From the NCBI GenBank assembly GCA_035516795.1, contig DATIZX010000095.1, forward strand, positions 1 through 52,114: a stretch of 52,114 nucleotides of DNA, given 5' to 3'. The translations under genes and the position numbers were made by a program. This DNA is from DATJBF01 sp035516795. GTDB lineage: Bacteria > Verrucomicrobiota > Verrucomicrobiia > Palsa-1439. Positions 8,018-16,210 of this stretch are shown here, in pieces. The notes beneath the pieces are model-generated. The model made no database searches. It was not told the DNA's origin and saw only the letters and a program-made list of their open reading frames with translations. Positions within the stretch are counted from its first letter, which is position 1. The number at the start of each line of letters is the position of its first letter.

Positions 8018-9130
8018 CTAGAGGATATCAGTCAGTTCGGTAAGCGGTATGCCATAGAGCGACGCCAGATTGCGGTAAACGACCTGTCCATCGACAATGT
8101 TGAACCCCGCCGCCACGGCGGGGTTCTCTTTTGCAGCGCGGCGAAATCCCTTGGTTGCAATCTCCAAAACGTACGGGAAAGTGGCATTTGTCAAAGCCGC
8201 GGTGGATGTGCGCGCCACGGCACCGGGCATGTTGGTCACGCAATAATGCACGACGCCATCGATCAAGTACGTGGGCTTATCGTGCGTCGTTGGCCGTGAG
8301 GTTTCAATGCAACCACCCTGGTCGATGGCTACGTCTACGATGACCGCACCGCGCTTCATCTGGCGGACCAACTTACGGCTGACGAGCGTTGGCGCACGAG
8401 ATCCCGGCCGTAGCACAGCGCCGATCAACAAATCCGCTTCGCTCACATGTTCGCGAATATTATGGGCATTGCTCATCAGGGTTTTCACGTTTCTCGGCAT
8501 TACGTCGTCGAGATAACGCAGGCGATTGAGATCAATGTCGAGAATCGCCACATCCGCTCCCAAACCTGCTGCCATTTTCGCGGCGTTCGCGCCCACGACG
8601 CCTCCGCCAAGAATCACGACTTTGGCGGGCGCGACCCCGGGCACGCCGGCCAATAGCAGCCCGCGGCCCTTCATGGGTTCCTCGAGATACTTGGCGCCCT
8701 CGTGGACGGCCATGCGACCGGCAATTTCACTCATCGGTGTCAGCAACGGCAGCGAACCGTCAGGCAATTGGATCGTTTCATAAGTGATGGCCACGATTTG
8801 CGAGCGAATGATCGCGTCGAAGAGTGGCCGATCCGCCGCAAAATGGAAATACGCGAACACAATCTGCCGCGGACGCAACCAACGGATCTCGGATGGTTGC
8901 GGTTCTTTGACCTTCACAATCATCCCGGCGCGTCGGTAGATTTCGCGCGGCGATTCGATGATGCGTGCCCCGGCAGCGCGATAATCGGCATCGAACGCGC
9001 CGCTGCCTTCGCCCGCCTTGCGTTCCGCCAGCACGGTATGTCCGGATTCCCTCAGCGCTTCGCAATGGACGGGTAACAAACCGACCCGGTACTCGTTATT
9101 TTTGATCTCTTTGGGTAGGCCGATAATCAT
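8018..9130 (-). CDS. ald: Alanine dehydrogenase
   Basis: Catalyses NAD-dependent interconversion of L-alanine with pyruvate and ammonia. The 370 residues start with MIIGLPKEIKNNEYRVGLLP, then the VKVKEPQPSE and YFHFAADR segments that hold the substrate-binding Lys and His, the Rossmann motif VVILGGGVVGANAAKMAAGLG, DVAIDQGGC and VTNMPGAVARTSTAAL. Length and motifs agree with Ald across bacteria. The start codon overlaps the stop of the MBL-fold gene (ATGA, 9127-9130), so the two form an operon read from the promoter at 9935-9962. Confidence 0.95.
   Translation of the reverse strand: MIIGLPKEIKNNEYRVGLLPVHCEALRESGHTVLAERKAGEGSGAFDADYRAAGARIIESPREIYRRAGMIVKVKEPQPSEIRWLRPRQIVFAYFHFAADRPLFDAIIRSQIVAITYETIQLPDGSLPLLTPMSEIAGRMAVHEGAKYLEEPMKGRGLLLAGVPGVAPAKVVILGGGVVGANAAKMAAGLGADVAILDIDLNRLRYLDDVMPRNVKTLMSNAHNIREHVSEADLLIGAVLRPGSRAPTLVSRKLVRQMKRGAVIVDVAIDQGGCIETSRPTTHDKPTYLIDGVVHYCVTNMPGAVARTSTAALTNATFPYVLEIATKGFRRAAKENPAVAAGFNIVDGQVVYRNLASLYGIPLTELTDIL
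8102..8134 (+). terminator. Candidate intrinsic terminator of the Gly/Tyr-rich gene, embedded in ald
   Basis: Read on the plus strand, GAACCCCGCCG (8102-8112) and CGGCGGGGTTC (8116-8126) form a perfect 11-bp GC-rich stem with a 3-nt loop, followed at once by TCTTTT. This is the form of an intrinsic terminator for the transcript of the gene ending at 8014, 88 nt upstream. On the other strand the same bases encode the NPAVAAGF segment of ald. Confidence 0.55.
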
Positions 9131-9921
9131 AAGCTGACGGTGGCAGTCGGCTTATCCTGGCTGGCTACGGCGACGGTAATGTGGTGGGCGCCAATGCGGC
9201 GGAGCTTATCACCTACCGCGTGCTGCGCCAATTCGGGCCGGTTACAGTCGCGGCTGAGATGGGCCAGGAAAACATGACGGAGTTTGTCGTTGGCAATTTC
9301 CCCTGCCAGCGTGGCTGCAGCATCGTTGCTCAGGTGGCCGTGTCGGCTCATGATGCGCTGTTTGGTGGCCCACGGCCGTGCGGTGTCCTCCTGCAATAAT
9401 TTCAAATCATGATTGGCTTCGAGCACCAGGACGTTGGTGGTGCGGACCCGTTCGATGGCGAGCTTGGTGGCGTGGCCCAGATCAGTGAGAACGCCGACCG
9501 ACAGGCCCGAGCCAGTGTGGCGAATGACGAAGCCAACGGGATCGTAAGCGTCATGGGGAACGCTGAACGATTCAACGAGTAGATCACCGACCTCGAAAGG
9601 TGTCCCCGTCGCAAATAACCGCCACGAGATGCGTACACGATCCTGCCATTCGGGATCGGTGGATACGGCTTCCGCCGTAAGGCGATTGGCGTAAACGGCG
9701 ATCGGACGCGATTTGCACAGGACGCCGAGGGCGCGTGTGTGGTCGCTATGTTCGTGCGTGAGAATGATGCCGTTGATTTGGTCAAGATGGCGCCCAATCA
9801 GCGCCAGCCGTTGCGCAATTTGGCGTCCACTCAAGCCGGCATCGACAAAGAGTCTGGTCGTATCGGATTCGATGAGTGCGCAATTGCCGGCGCTGCCACT
9901 GCCCAAAATCGTGATTTGCAT
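9127..9921 (-). CDS. MBL-fold metallohydrolase, YycJ/WalJ-like
   Basis: I choose the ATG at 9921 because MQITILGSGSAGNCALIES is the usual N-terminus of this family; a longer frame runs back into the insertion sequence. The 264-residue protein has the metallo-beta-lactamase signature LTHEHSDHTRALG, a GLSVGVLTDLGHAT strand and the HLSRDCNRPELA motif near the C-terminus. WalJ/YycJ relatives act as 5'-3' DNA exonucleases or phosphodiesterases; the reaction here is not proven. It is followed by ald with a 4-bp overlap. The gene has its own promoter, TTGAGT-16-TAAAAT. Confidence 0.85.
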   Translation of the reverse strand: MQITILGSGSAGNCALIESDTTRLFVDAGLSGRQIAQRLALIGRHLDQINGIILTHEHSDHTRALGVLCKSRPIAVYANRLTAEAVSTDPEWQDRVRISWRLFATGTPFEVGDLLVESFSVPHDAYDPVGFVIRHTGSGLSVGVLTDLGHATKLAIERVRTTNVLVLEANHDLKLLQEDTARPWATKQRIMSRHGHLSNDAAATLAGEIANDKLRHVFLAHLSRDCNRPELAQHAVGDKLRRIGAHHITVAVASQDKPTATVSL

Positions 9922-9934
9922 CCCCACAGCGGGC

Positions 9935-9962
9935 ATTTTACACCGTGCGGGAATGGACTCAA
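9935..9962 (-). promoter_or_regulatory. Putative promoter of the MBL-ald operon
   Basis: On the minus strand TTGAGT (9962-9957), a 16-nt spacer and TAAAAT (9940-9935) lie 13 nt before the ATG at 9921. The insertion sequence ends only about 24 nt upstream of the -35 and has left this promoter whole. Confidence 0.5.
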
Positions 9963-9994
9963 GCTTTCTGCGCGGCAGCCGATAGATTAAAAAC

Positions 9995-10019
9995 GGGCGC
10001 ATCTTGACACTGCCGCCAT
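9995..10019. repeat. Terminal inverted repeat, left end of the IS
   Basis: Twenty-five bases from GGGCGC to GCCGCCAT, matched perfectly by the complement of 11347-11371. The flanking ATTAAAAAC (9986-9994) repeats at 11372-11380. Confidence 0.93.
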
Positions 10020-11290
10020 TTAGGAGGTGAGCCAGAGTTGGTCCCAGTGGCCATTGGTCCGCGCTTCTTCCAATGCGCACAGATGGCGCAAGCCCTGCAC
10101 CGTCCAGAATTGGCCGGGCCGTTTGCACCTGCATTGCCGTTGGCGACAGGCCGACTCTACTGTCCCACTACCAATCGGCCAGCCCTGCGCCGCGATCCGA
10201 TCGTAGTGGGTCCGCGCTTCATGCCCGGCGAAGTAATCCTGTTCGCGCCGCACGACCGCGCCCGCGTTGCCCCCGCGGCGGTTTCAGCGCCGCGATCTCG
10301 GCCAATACCGCTCGCTCTTTCCCCTGCCGCAGCCGATGCAATCGCGGCTCGACCCACGCCGCCGTTGCCGTATCGTCCCCACCGGGCCCGGCCCGGCCCA
10401 ACTCCCAGAGATGTTGGCTGGCGTGGTAGAAATCCAACACTTCCGTTGCTCCGCGCCAGCGATCCGCCGCCATGTTCCAGATCCACGGCGCACCGTCGGC
10501 CACCACCAGAGTGTGACGGGCGCGCCCCAAGCCGCCCCGCAGGGCTTCCCAATGCAGCCGCTGTCCGAACTCCAACGGCTCGCCCTGCCAACTGACCACC
10601 ACCTTTTCGGCCAACAGCCCGCGCCCACTAGCCGTCTGGGCCGCTTGGTCGTGGCGATAGAACACGCCGGTCTTCAATTCGTGCCATTCCACGCGGGGCT
10701 GTTTGGTTTTCTTGCGCCCCCAGCCGGGCCCGCGCTGGCGCACTTGCCAGCCATCGACCTGCAACACCGCCAGAGCGCTGGCGGCCCGTTGCGGCTCTCT
10801 CTCGGCGGGTGGCTGAGTCAGTCGCTGTTGGGTCTGCGCCTCGGCGCGCTGTCCCAACCGTTGCGTCAGCGCGTGCAGGGTGGCGTCGTCGGTTGGGCAA
10901 CCCCATTTCGCCGCCACGGCGGCGGCTTGAACGTAGCTGCCCGTCGCGGTCACCGTGAACGCCAGCTTGTCTTGCAGCGTCGGACTGCTCTGTTGGTGCG
11001 GACTCAGGCCCCAGCGCTGGCGGATCGGACAAACCCACTGGTGCCTGCCAGGATCAATCCCGTGCCATACGCGCAGCTCGACGACGCCGACGCTGGTGCG
11101 CAGGCGCATCCACTGCACTTTGGCGTGCCGCAGCCGCCGGCCGTTGGGGGGGAAAAGCCCGACCGTGTTGGTCGGCTTCCTGTTGCAGTTGCTGCTCAAG
11201 GCGTTGGCGCATCCACTCCTGGCCCTCCGCCAACACCCCAGCTTCGATCTCCCGCAGTGTACGACCGGCCTCCGGTTCCGAGTTCTTCAT
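10020..11290 (-). pseudogene. ISKra4-family transposase, split by two frameshifts
   Basis: Three consecutive minus-strand frames give one transposase. The first (from ATG 11290, preceded by a good GGAGGT) is a charged N-terminus; the second (to 10219) has VLQVDGWQV, VVADGAPWIWNMA and VLDFYHASQHLW, the region with the catalytic acidic residues; the third (to 10020) has REQDYFAGH and GWPIGSGTVESACRQ, the family's C-terminal signature. The first break coincides with a run of seven C (minus strand, 11146-11152) and the second most likely with a run of five G (near 10270-10274). Removing one base from each run would restore one frame of about 420 residues. Either the gene is dead, or the C run is a recoding site, or these are assembly errors in homopolymers. 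Confidence 0.85.
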
Positions 11291-11346
11291 GCTGACCTCC
11301 TTGGTCGCTTCAGTGACTCGGGTGGGGAACCGTTCACACCCCCATT

Positions 11347-11371
11347 ATGGCGGCAGTGTCAAGATGCGCCC
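11347..11371. repeat. Terminal inverted repeat, right end of the IS
   Basis: Exact reverse complement of 9995-10019; followed by the second copy of the 9-bp target duplication at 11372-11380. Confidence 0.93.
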
Positions 11372-11398
11372 ATTAAAAACCACGGTTGTCTTTTGGTC

Positions 11399-11426
11399 TT
11401 TACATGCCGTATGTGCGGCCTATAGT
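11399..11426 (+). promoter_or_regulatory. Promoter of rpoN
   Basis: TTTACA (11399-11404), a 16-nt spacer and TATAGT (11421-11426) fit a sigma-70 type promoter; the ATG at 11465 is 38 nt further on. The IS target duplication ends 18 nt upstream of the -35, so the promoter survived insertion. Confidence 0.6.
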
Positions 11427-11464
11427 GGACCGGGTCTGTCGGGTTGGCAGTATCCAAGGAAAGC

Positions 11465-12913
11465 ATGGCACAAGGTCCAGGATTGCATCAGGTTCAAAGG
11501 TTATCGCTGCAGCAGATTCTCGCGCCGCAGTTGCAGCAGAGTCTGCATTTGCTACAGGTGCCGACGTTGGAGTTGCGCTCGCTGGTGCAGGAGGAATTGC
11601 AGCAAAATCCCTTGCTGGAAGAGGTTTCAAAGGATGAACCACGCGTCGAAGTCGAGTCGCCGGAAGGCGCGCCGGCAGACGACAAGACGGATGGCAATGC
11701 CGAGACCGATTTCAAGGAAGAGTTCGAGGCGCTATCCAAGCTCGACGAAGAATGGCGCGAGTATTTTTCGCAAACCAGCAGCTTCCGGGCGCGCTCGCCG
11801 GAACAGGAGGAACAACGCCAGCATTTCTTTGATTCGATCGTCCAGCAGGAATCCCTGCAGCAACATTTGTTGCAGCAGTTGAGTTTCACTGGCATCAGCG
11901 ACGAAAAGCGCAAGGTGGCCGAGTTGATCATTGGCAACATCAACGACGACGGTTATTTGCTGACGCCCATTGAAGAGCTTTCCGTCAGTTCTGGTATTCC
12001 GTTGGAACAATTGCAGGAAACCCTGGAAACAGTGCAAACGTTTCATCCCGTCGGGGTCGGCGCCCGCAATTTGAAGGAATGCCTGCTGATCCAGTTGGAC
12101 CGTTTGGGCAAATCCGAGTCGATCGAAGCCGTCCTGGTCAATCAGCACCTGGACGATCTGGGGCGGAGACGCTTTCCTGAAATTGCGAAAGCCATGAGCC
12201 TGACGGTCGAGCAGGTGCAGCAGTTGGCGAATTTCATTTCTACGCTCGAGCCCAAACCAGGAAGGATGTTCACGACCGAACAGCAGCAATACGTTGCGGC
12301 CGACGTGGTGGTCCAAAAAATCGGTGATGAATACGTTGTGCTGCTCAATGACGAACAGATCCCGCATTTGCGCATCAGCAATACGTATAAGGAAGTGATG
12401 GCCAGTAGTGAGAAGTCGAATGAAGCTCGCGATTACATCCGCGAAAAGATCCGTGCCGGCAAGTTCCTGATCAAGAGCATTCACCAACGCCAACAGACGA
12501 TCTACAACATCGCGAAGGTGATCGTCGAGCGTCAGCGCGAGTTTCTCGACAAAGGCATTTCCTTTCTCAAGCCGTTGACGATGGCGCAAGTGGCGGAAGT
12601 GGTCGGCGTCCACGAGACCACGGTCAGTCGTGCCGTGGCGAACAAGTACATGCAAACGCCACAAGGTTTGTTTGAGATGAAATATTTCTTCACGCCTGGT
12701 TTCGAGACCGCCTCGGGCGGTGCGATGAGTAATACCAGCGTCAAAGAGCAGATTTCCAAGCTGATCGAGCGCGAAGATCCGACCAAGCCGCTTTCCGATC
12801 AGGAGATTGTGGCGATCCTCAAGGAAGAGGGCATTCCCATTGCCCGCCGCACTGTAGCGAAATATCGCAACGAGCTAAACATCCTGCCGAGCAATCTCCG
12901 CAAGAAGTACTGA
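11465..12913 (+). CDS. rpoN: RNA polymerase sigma-54 factor
   Basis: The ATG at 11465 is preferred over the in-frame TTG at 11444 because AAGGA lies 4 nt before it. The 482-residue product has the Gln-rich activator-interaction region I (LQQILAPQLQQSLHLLQVPTL, QQNPLLEE), an acidic region II, the core-binding region, a helix-turn-helix (MAQVAEVVGVHETTVSRAVA) and the invariant RpoN box ARRTVAKYR close to the C-terminus. It directs transcription at -24/-12 promoters and needs an enhancer-binding ATPase, none of which is encoded in the window. Downstream is a convergent small gene separated by a hairpin. Confidence 0.96.
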   Translation: MAQGPGLHQVQRLSLQQILAPQLQQSLHLLQVPTLELRSLVQEELQQNPLLEEVSKDEPRVEVESPEGAPADDKTDGNAETDFKEEFEALSKLDEEWREYFSQTSSFRARSPEQEEQRQHFFDSIVQQESLQQHLLQQLSFTGISDEKRKVAELIIGNINDDGYLLTPIEELSVSSGIPLEQLQETLETVQTFHPVGVGARNLKECLLIQLDRLGKSESIEAVLVNQHLDDLGRRRFPEIAKAMSLTVEQVQQLANFISTLEPKPGRMFTTEQQQYVAADVVVQKIGDEYVVLLNDEQIPHLRISNTYKEVMASSEKSNEARDYIREKIRAGKFLIKSIHQRQQTIYNIAKVIVERQREFLDKGISFLKPLTMAQVAEVVGVHETTVSRAVANKYMQTPQGLFEMKYFFTPGFETASGGAMSNTSVKEQISKLIEREDPTKPLSDQEIVAILKEEGIPIARRTVAKYRNELNILPSNLRKKY

Positions 12914-12946
12914 AGCCAGAATTCAGAAGGCGGGGTTTTAGCAGCG

Positions 12947-12965
12947 CCTGCGTCCAACACGCAGG
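12947..12965. terminator. Hairpin between convergent rpoN and small gene
   Basis: CCTGCGT (12947-12953) and ACGCAGG (12959-12965) form a perfect 7-bp stem with a 5-nt loop in the 59-bp space between two convergent stop codons. There is no T run on either strand, so it may be a weak or factor-assisted terminator. Confidence 0.4.
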
Positions 12966-12972
12966 AAAGAGA

Positions 12973-13263
12973 TCAGTTTCGTTCGCGGGCCTGCTGCGCG
13001 TCGAGCAGGGGCAAGCCAACTTGGTCGGCGATTTCGTGAAATTCTTCGCGACTGACGGTCTCGAGGGTTTTGCCGCGGCGTTTGAGATGTTCATTCATTT
13101 TAACGGCTTTTTCCTGCATCACGCCGTGCGTCTCCTGGCTGCCGCCGACCAAATGAAAGTTTTCGCCGGTCGTAATCCGGGTATGGCCATCCTTGTTGTC
13201 GAGGCCCAGTCCAAGTAGCCAAGCCTTCTTTTTTCGCACAGGTTTGGCCTTTTTATGATTCAT
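12973..13263 (-). CDS. Small conserved basic protein of unknown function
   Basis: The start is the ATG at 13263 (MNHKKAKPVRKKKAWLLGLGLD); the frame is open further back but without a ribosome site. The 96-residue product is Lys/Arg rich at its start and then reads DNKDGHTRITTGENFHLVGGSQETHGVMQEKAVKMNEHL, a compact pattern that looks like a real conserved protein and not a shadow frame. No membrane helix or signal peptide. I recall similar small proteins in Verrucomicrobia and Planctomycetes but cannot name a family. It is convergent with rpoN. Confidence 0.65.
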   Translation of the reverse strand: MNHKKAKPVRKKKAWLLGLGLDNKDGHTRITTGENFHLVGGSQETHGVMQEKAVKMNEHLKRRGKTLETVSREEFHEIADQVGLPLLDAQQARERN

Positions 13264-13335
13264 CACCAGGCAGACTAACAAAAGCACAAGTGGATTGCAA
13301 CGCCGTTTGGACTGGAGGTCAAACGCTCGCCGCAC

Positions 13336-13364
13336 TTGAGTTTCGGCGCCGGCCGGGATAATAA
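13336..13364 (+). promoter_or_regulatory. Putative promoter upstream of the E2 gene
   Basis: TTGAGT (13336-13341), a 17-nt spacer and TAATAA (13359-13364), 33 nt before the ATG at 13398. Confidence 0.4.
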
Positions 13365-13397
13365 AGAGATATTGGTGACTGCAAAGGTGACGAACTG

Positions 13398-14711
13398 ATG
13401 GACATCAAATTACCACGTTTGGGAGAAGGAGCTGAGTCGGGCACCGTTGTCAGCATTTTCGTCAAACCCGGCGATCAGGTAAAGGAAGGTCAGACGATTC
13501 TCGAATTGGAGAACGAGAAAGCGGTCGCGCCAATTCCATCGAGCGCCTCGGGGCGCGTCGCCAAATTGTACGTCAAAGAGGGAGATAAGCTTTCGGTCGG
13601 CCAATCGATTCTGGCGCTGGAAGCCGATGGGGCCAGCGCAGCAGCTCCGACTCCCGCACCTGCTGCCACTGCAGCGAAAAGCGAGGAGCGCCCGTCCGGA
13701 AAGCCGGCGCCGCGTGAGGTCACGCGGCCTGCAACGGCTCCGCTGCGAGAAGTGCCGAGCGTGGATGTGATTGGCGAGCCGGCGGTCAACAAATCGGTGG
13801 CGGCATCGCCCACGGTGCGAAAGATGGCGCACGAACTCGGGATCGATTTGACCCGCGTTCTGGGCGGCGGGCACGGTGGCCGGATTAAGTTGGAAGATGT
13901 GCGCGCGTATGTCCAACAGCTTCAGCATCGTGTGTTTGAGGTGCCGGCTGCCGGCGCCACGGCGGAGCCAAAGCCAGTCGCTGAACATATCGATTTCGGG
14001 AAATGGGGCCCTTACACCCGTCAGCCATTCTCGTCGTTGCGCAAAGTGGTGGCCCGCCGGATGCAGGAATCTTGGAGTGCGGTTCCGCGCGTCACGCAGT
14101 TCGACGAAGCGGATATTACGGACCTGATTGCGCTGCGGAAGAAGTACGCAGAGCAATACGAAGCGAAAGGCGGACATCTCACGTTGACGCCTTTCCTGAT
14201 GAAGGTCGCCGTCCAGGCGCTGAAAAAGTTTCCGACATTCAACAGCAGTCTGGATGAATCGACCGAGGAGATCGTATTCAAGGATTACTATCACATTGGT
14301 ATTGCCGTGGACACCGAGCAGGGTTTGATCGTGCCGGTCATTCGCGATGTCGATAAGAAGAATCTGCTGCAGCTTTCGCGGGAGTTGGCGGATGTTGCCG
14401 AACGGACGCGGCAACGCAAAATCGGAGCCGATGAACTCAAAGGCGGAAGTTTTACCATCTCCAACCAGGGCGGTATTGGCGGCGGATTCTTCACCCCGAT
14501 CGTGAACAAACCAGAGGTTGCGATCCTCGGTGTGGGGCGCGGCGTGCAGAAACCCGTGGTCCGCGGCGATAAAATTGAGCCCCGCACGCTATTGCCTCTG
14601 GGGCTCTCCTACGATCATCGGGTAGTCGACGGCGGCATGGCGGCGCGATTCATTGTGGAGATCGTGAAGACCATCGAACATTTTCCCGAAGAGAGCGTAA
14701 GGGGGGGGTAA
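13398..14711 (+). CDS. Dihydrolipoamide acyltransferase (E2) of a 2-oxoacid dehydrogenase complex
   Basis: Transfers the acyl group from lipoyl-lysine to CoA in the pyruvate or branched-chain 2-oxoacid dehydrogenase core. Residues 1-75 are one lipoyl domain with the modified lysine at K41 (ENEKAVAP); an Ala/Pro-rich linker (about 80-120) follows; then the E1/E3-binding domain (SPTVRKMAHELGIDLTRVLGGGHGGRI, about 135-170) and a catalytic domain of ~230 residues ending with the active-site YDHRVVDGG motif. The E3 gene follows after 68 bp. No E1 genes are nearby, so the complex is assembled from separate loci. Which 2-oxoacid it uses cannot be decided here. Confidence 0.9.
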   Translation: MDIKLPRLGEGAESGTVVSIFVKPGDQVKEGQTILELENEKAVAPIPSSASGRVAKLYVKEGDKLSVGQSILALEADGASAAAPTPAPAATAAKSEERPSGKPAPREVTRPATAPLREVPSVDVIGEPAVNKSVAASPTVRKMAHELGIDLTRVLGGGHGGRIKLEDVRAYVQQLQHRVFEVPAAGATAEPKPVAEHIDFGKWGPYTRQPFSSLRKVVARRMQESWSAVPRVTQFDEADITDLIALRKKYAEQYEAKGGHLTLTPFLMKVAVQALKKFPTFNSSLDESTEEIVFKDYYHIGIAVDTEQGLIVPVIRDVDKKNLLQLSRELADVAERTRQRKIGADELKGGSFTISNQGGIGGGFFTPIVNKPEVAILGVGRGVQKPVVRGDKIEPRTLLPLGLSYDHRVVDGGMAARFIVEIVKTIEHFPEESVRGG

Positions 14712-14714
14712 ACA

Positions 14715-14779
14715 GTTTGAGAATTCTTGTTTTCAGTTTGTTTCGAACTTCGGATTTCGGTACTCGGAATCGCTAAATT
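14715..14779. repeat. Repeat-like E2-E3 spacer
   Basis: The spacer holds GAACTTCGGATTTCGG and TACTCGGAATC, short degenerate direct repeats of a TTCGGAATTTCGG type often scattered between genes in related genomes. No clear ribosome site for the following ATG is present in it. Confidence 0.3.
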
Positions 14780-16210
14780 ATGGAGCCAACAAAAACTGAA
14801 GTCGTTGTTTTGGGTGCCGGGCCCGGCGGGTACGCGGCGGCTTTTTACGCGGCCGACAAAGGCAAAAAGGTCATCATGATTGAGAAAGATCCCCGGCTCG
14901 GCGGCGTCTGCCTCAACCGAGGTTGCATTCCATCCAAGGCCCTGCTGCACGCGACCAAACTTCTCACCGAAGCGCGCGAATCGGGTCATCGCGGCATTTC
15001 GTTTGGCGAACCGAAAATCGATTTGGACAAACTTCGTGCATGGAAAGAATCGATTCTCGACAAACTGGGCGGCGGAATCGCCATGTTGGCGAAACAGCGG
15101 GGCGTCGAGGTCATGCATGGGCGCGGTTACTTTGAGGATTCGAGCACGTTGCGCGTCGAGACCGAGGACGGACAGAAGTTCGTGCGATTCGACAGCGCCA
15201 TCGTTTCGGTGGGATCGAAGTCGGCGATGCCAAAGGCATTCGACCTCGGCAATCCGCGGGTCATGACTTCGCGCGAGGCGCTCGACGTCCCGGATTTGCC
15301 CGGCAACCTGCTGATCGTTGGCGGCGGTTACATCGGCATGGAATTGGGAACGGTGTACGCAGCGCTTGGCAGCAAGGTCGTGGTAGTCGAAGCGCTCGGC
15401 TCGATCTTGACCGGAGCGGATGCCGATCTGATCCGGCCGGTGCAGCGTTATGCCGAGAAAGCATTCCAGGAAGTCCGTGTGAAGACCAAGGTATTGTCCA
15501 TGGCCACGGCGGGCAAGCAGATCAAGGTTGTCATGGAAAAAGAAGGCCAGAAAGTGGAGGAACTTTACGACTGCGTGCTGGTGTCGGTGGGACGCGTGCC
15601 GAATCACCCCGATCTTGGGCTGGAGAACACGAAGGTCACCAAGGATGATCGTGGATTCATCAAGGTGAATGAGAAACAGCAGACCAACGACCCGGGGATT
15701 TACGCCATTGGCGACGTCGCCGGGGGCGCTTTGCTGGCTCACAAGGCGTCGCGCGAGGCTAGGATCGCAGTGGACGCCATCCTCGGCGAGTACGATGCGC
15801 TTACCCAGTACATTATTCCGGCAGTCGTGTTCACCGATCCAGAAGTGGCGTGGTGCGGATTGACCGAAACAGAAGCGAAAGAGAAGGGGACCACCGTCAA
15901 AGTCGCCCGGTTCCCATGGACCGCCTCGGGCCGCGCGCTGACCTTTGACCGGCCGGACGGACTGACCAAGCTCGTCATCGATCCGGAAACGGAGCGGATA
16001 CTGGGAGCGGGCATCGTCGGTCACGGCGCCGGCGAACTGATTGGCGAGGCGGTACTAGCCATCGAAATGGGTGCGACGGCATTCGATCTTGCGTCCTCGA
16101 TTCACCCGCATCCAACCCTGTCCGAAACCCTGATGGAATGCGCTGAGGTTTTCTACGGTCACGCCACGCACACCTATACTCGCCGAGAACCGGCGCATCG
16201 GGAATCCTGA
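14780..16210 (+). CDS. lpdA: Dihydrolipoyl dehydrogenase (E3)
   Basis: A 476-residue FAD flavoprotein that re-oxidises dihydrolipoyl groups with NAD. It has the FAD-binding VVVLGAGPGGYAAAFYAAD near the N-terminus, the redox-active disulphide C44-C49 in GGVCLNRGCIPSKALL, a second Rossmann motif for NAD (LLIVGGGYIGMELGTVYAALG), the FAD motif YAIGDVAGG and the dimer-interface active-site base HPHPTLSE. It lies 68 bp after E2 and is probably co-transcribed with it. A small hairpin (CCACGA-TGAAG-TCGTGG, 16220-16236) follows the stop codon. Confidence 0.95.
   Translation: MEPTKTEVVVLGAGPGGYAAAFYAADKGKKVIMIEKDPRLGGVCLNRGCIPSKALLHATKLLTEARESGHRGISFGEPKIDLDKLRAWKESILDKLGGGIAMLAKQRGVEVMHGRGYFEDSSTLRVETEDGQKFVRFDSAIVSVGSKSAMPKAFDLGNPRVMTSREALDVPDLPGNLLIVGGGYIGMELGTVYAALGSKVVVVEALGSILTGADADLIRPVQRYAEKAFQEVRVKTKVLSMATAGKQIKVVMEKEGQKVEELYDCVLVSVGRVPNHPDLGLENTKVTKDDRGFIKVNEKQQTNDPGIYAIGDVAGGALLAHKASREARIAVDAILGEYDALTQYIIPAVVFTDPEVAWCGLTETEAKEKGTTVKVARFPWTASGRALTFDRPDGLTKLVIDPETERILGAGIVGHGAGELIGEAVLAIEMGATAFDLASSIHPHPTLSETLMECAEVFYGHATHTYTRREPAHRES

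Larger units (their letters stand above)
9986..11380. mobile_element. ISKra4-family insertion sequence with 9-bp target duplication
   Basis: The element spans 9995-11371 (1377 bp). Its ends are a perfect 25-bp terminal inverted repeat: 9995-10019 begins GGGCGCATCTTGACACTG and 11347-11371 is its exact reverse complement. The 9-bp sequence ATTAAAAAC lies directly outside both ends (9986-9994 and 11372-11380), the expected target-site duplication, so boundaries are exact. It carries one transposase gene on the minus strand, now frameshifted. The insertion sits between the divergent promoters of the MBL gene and rpoN and damages neither. The perfect ends and duplication imply a recent arrival. 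Confidence 0.93.

Noticed and set aside
10267..11295. A 342-codon open frame on the plus strand through the insertion sequence.
   Set aside because: It is antisense to the transposase frames, is Pro/Arg/Ala rich without family motifs, and arises from high GC.
14615..16024. A 469-codon open frame opposite lpdA.
   Set aside because: It is wholly antisense to a well-supported dihydrolipoyl dehydrogenase and has no motif or ribosome site.
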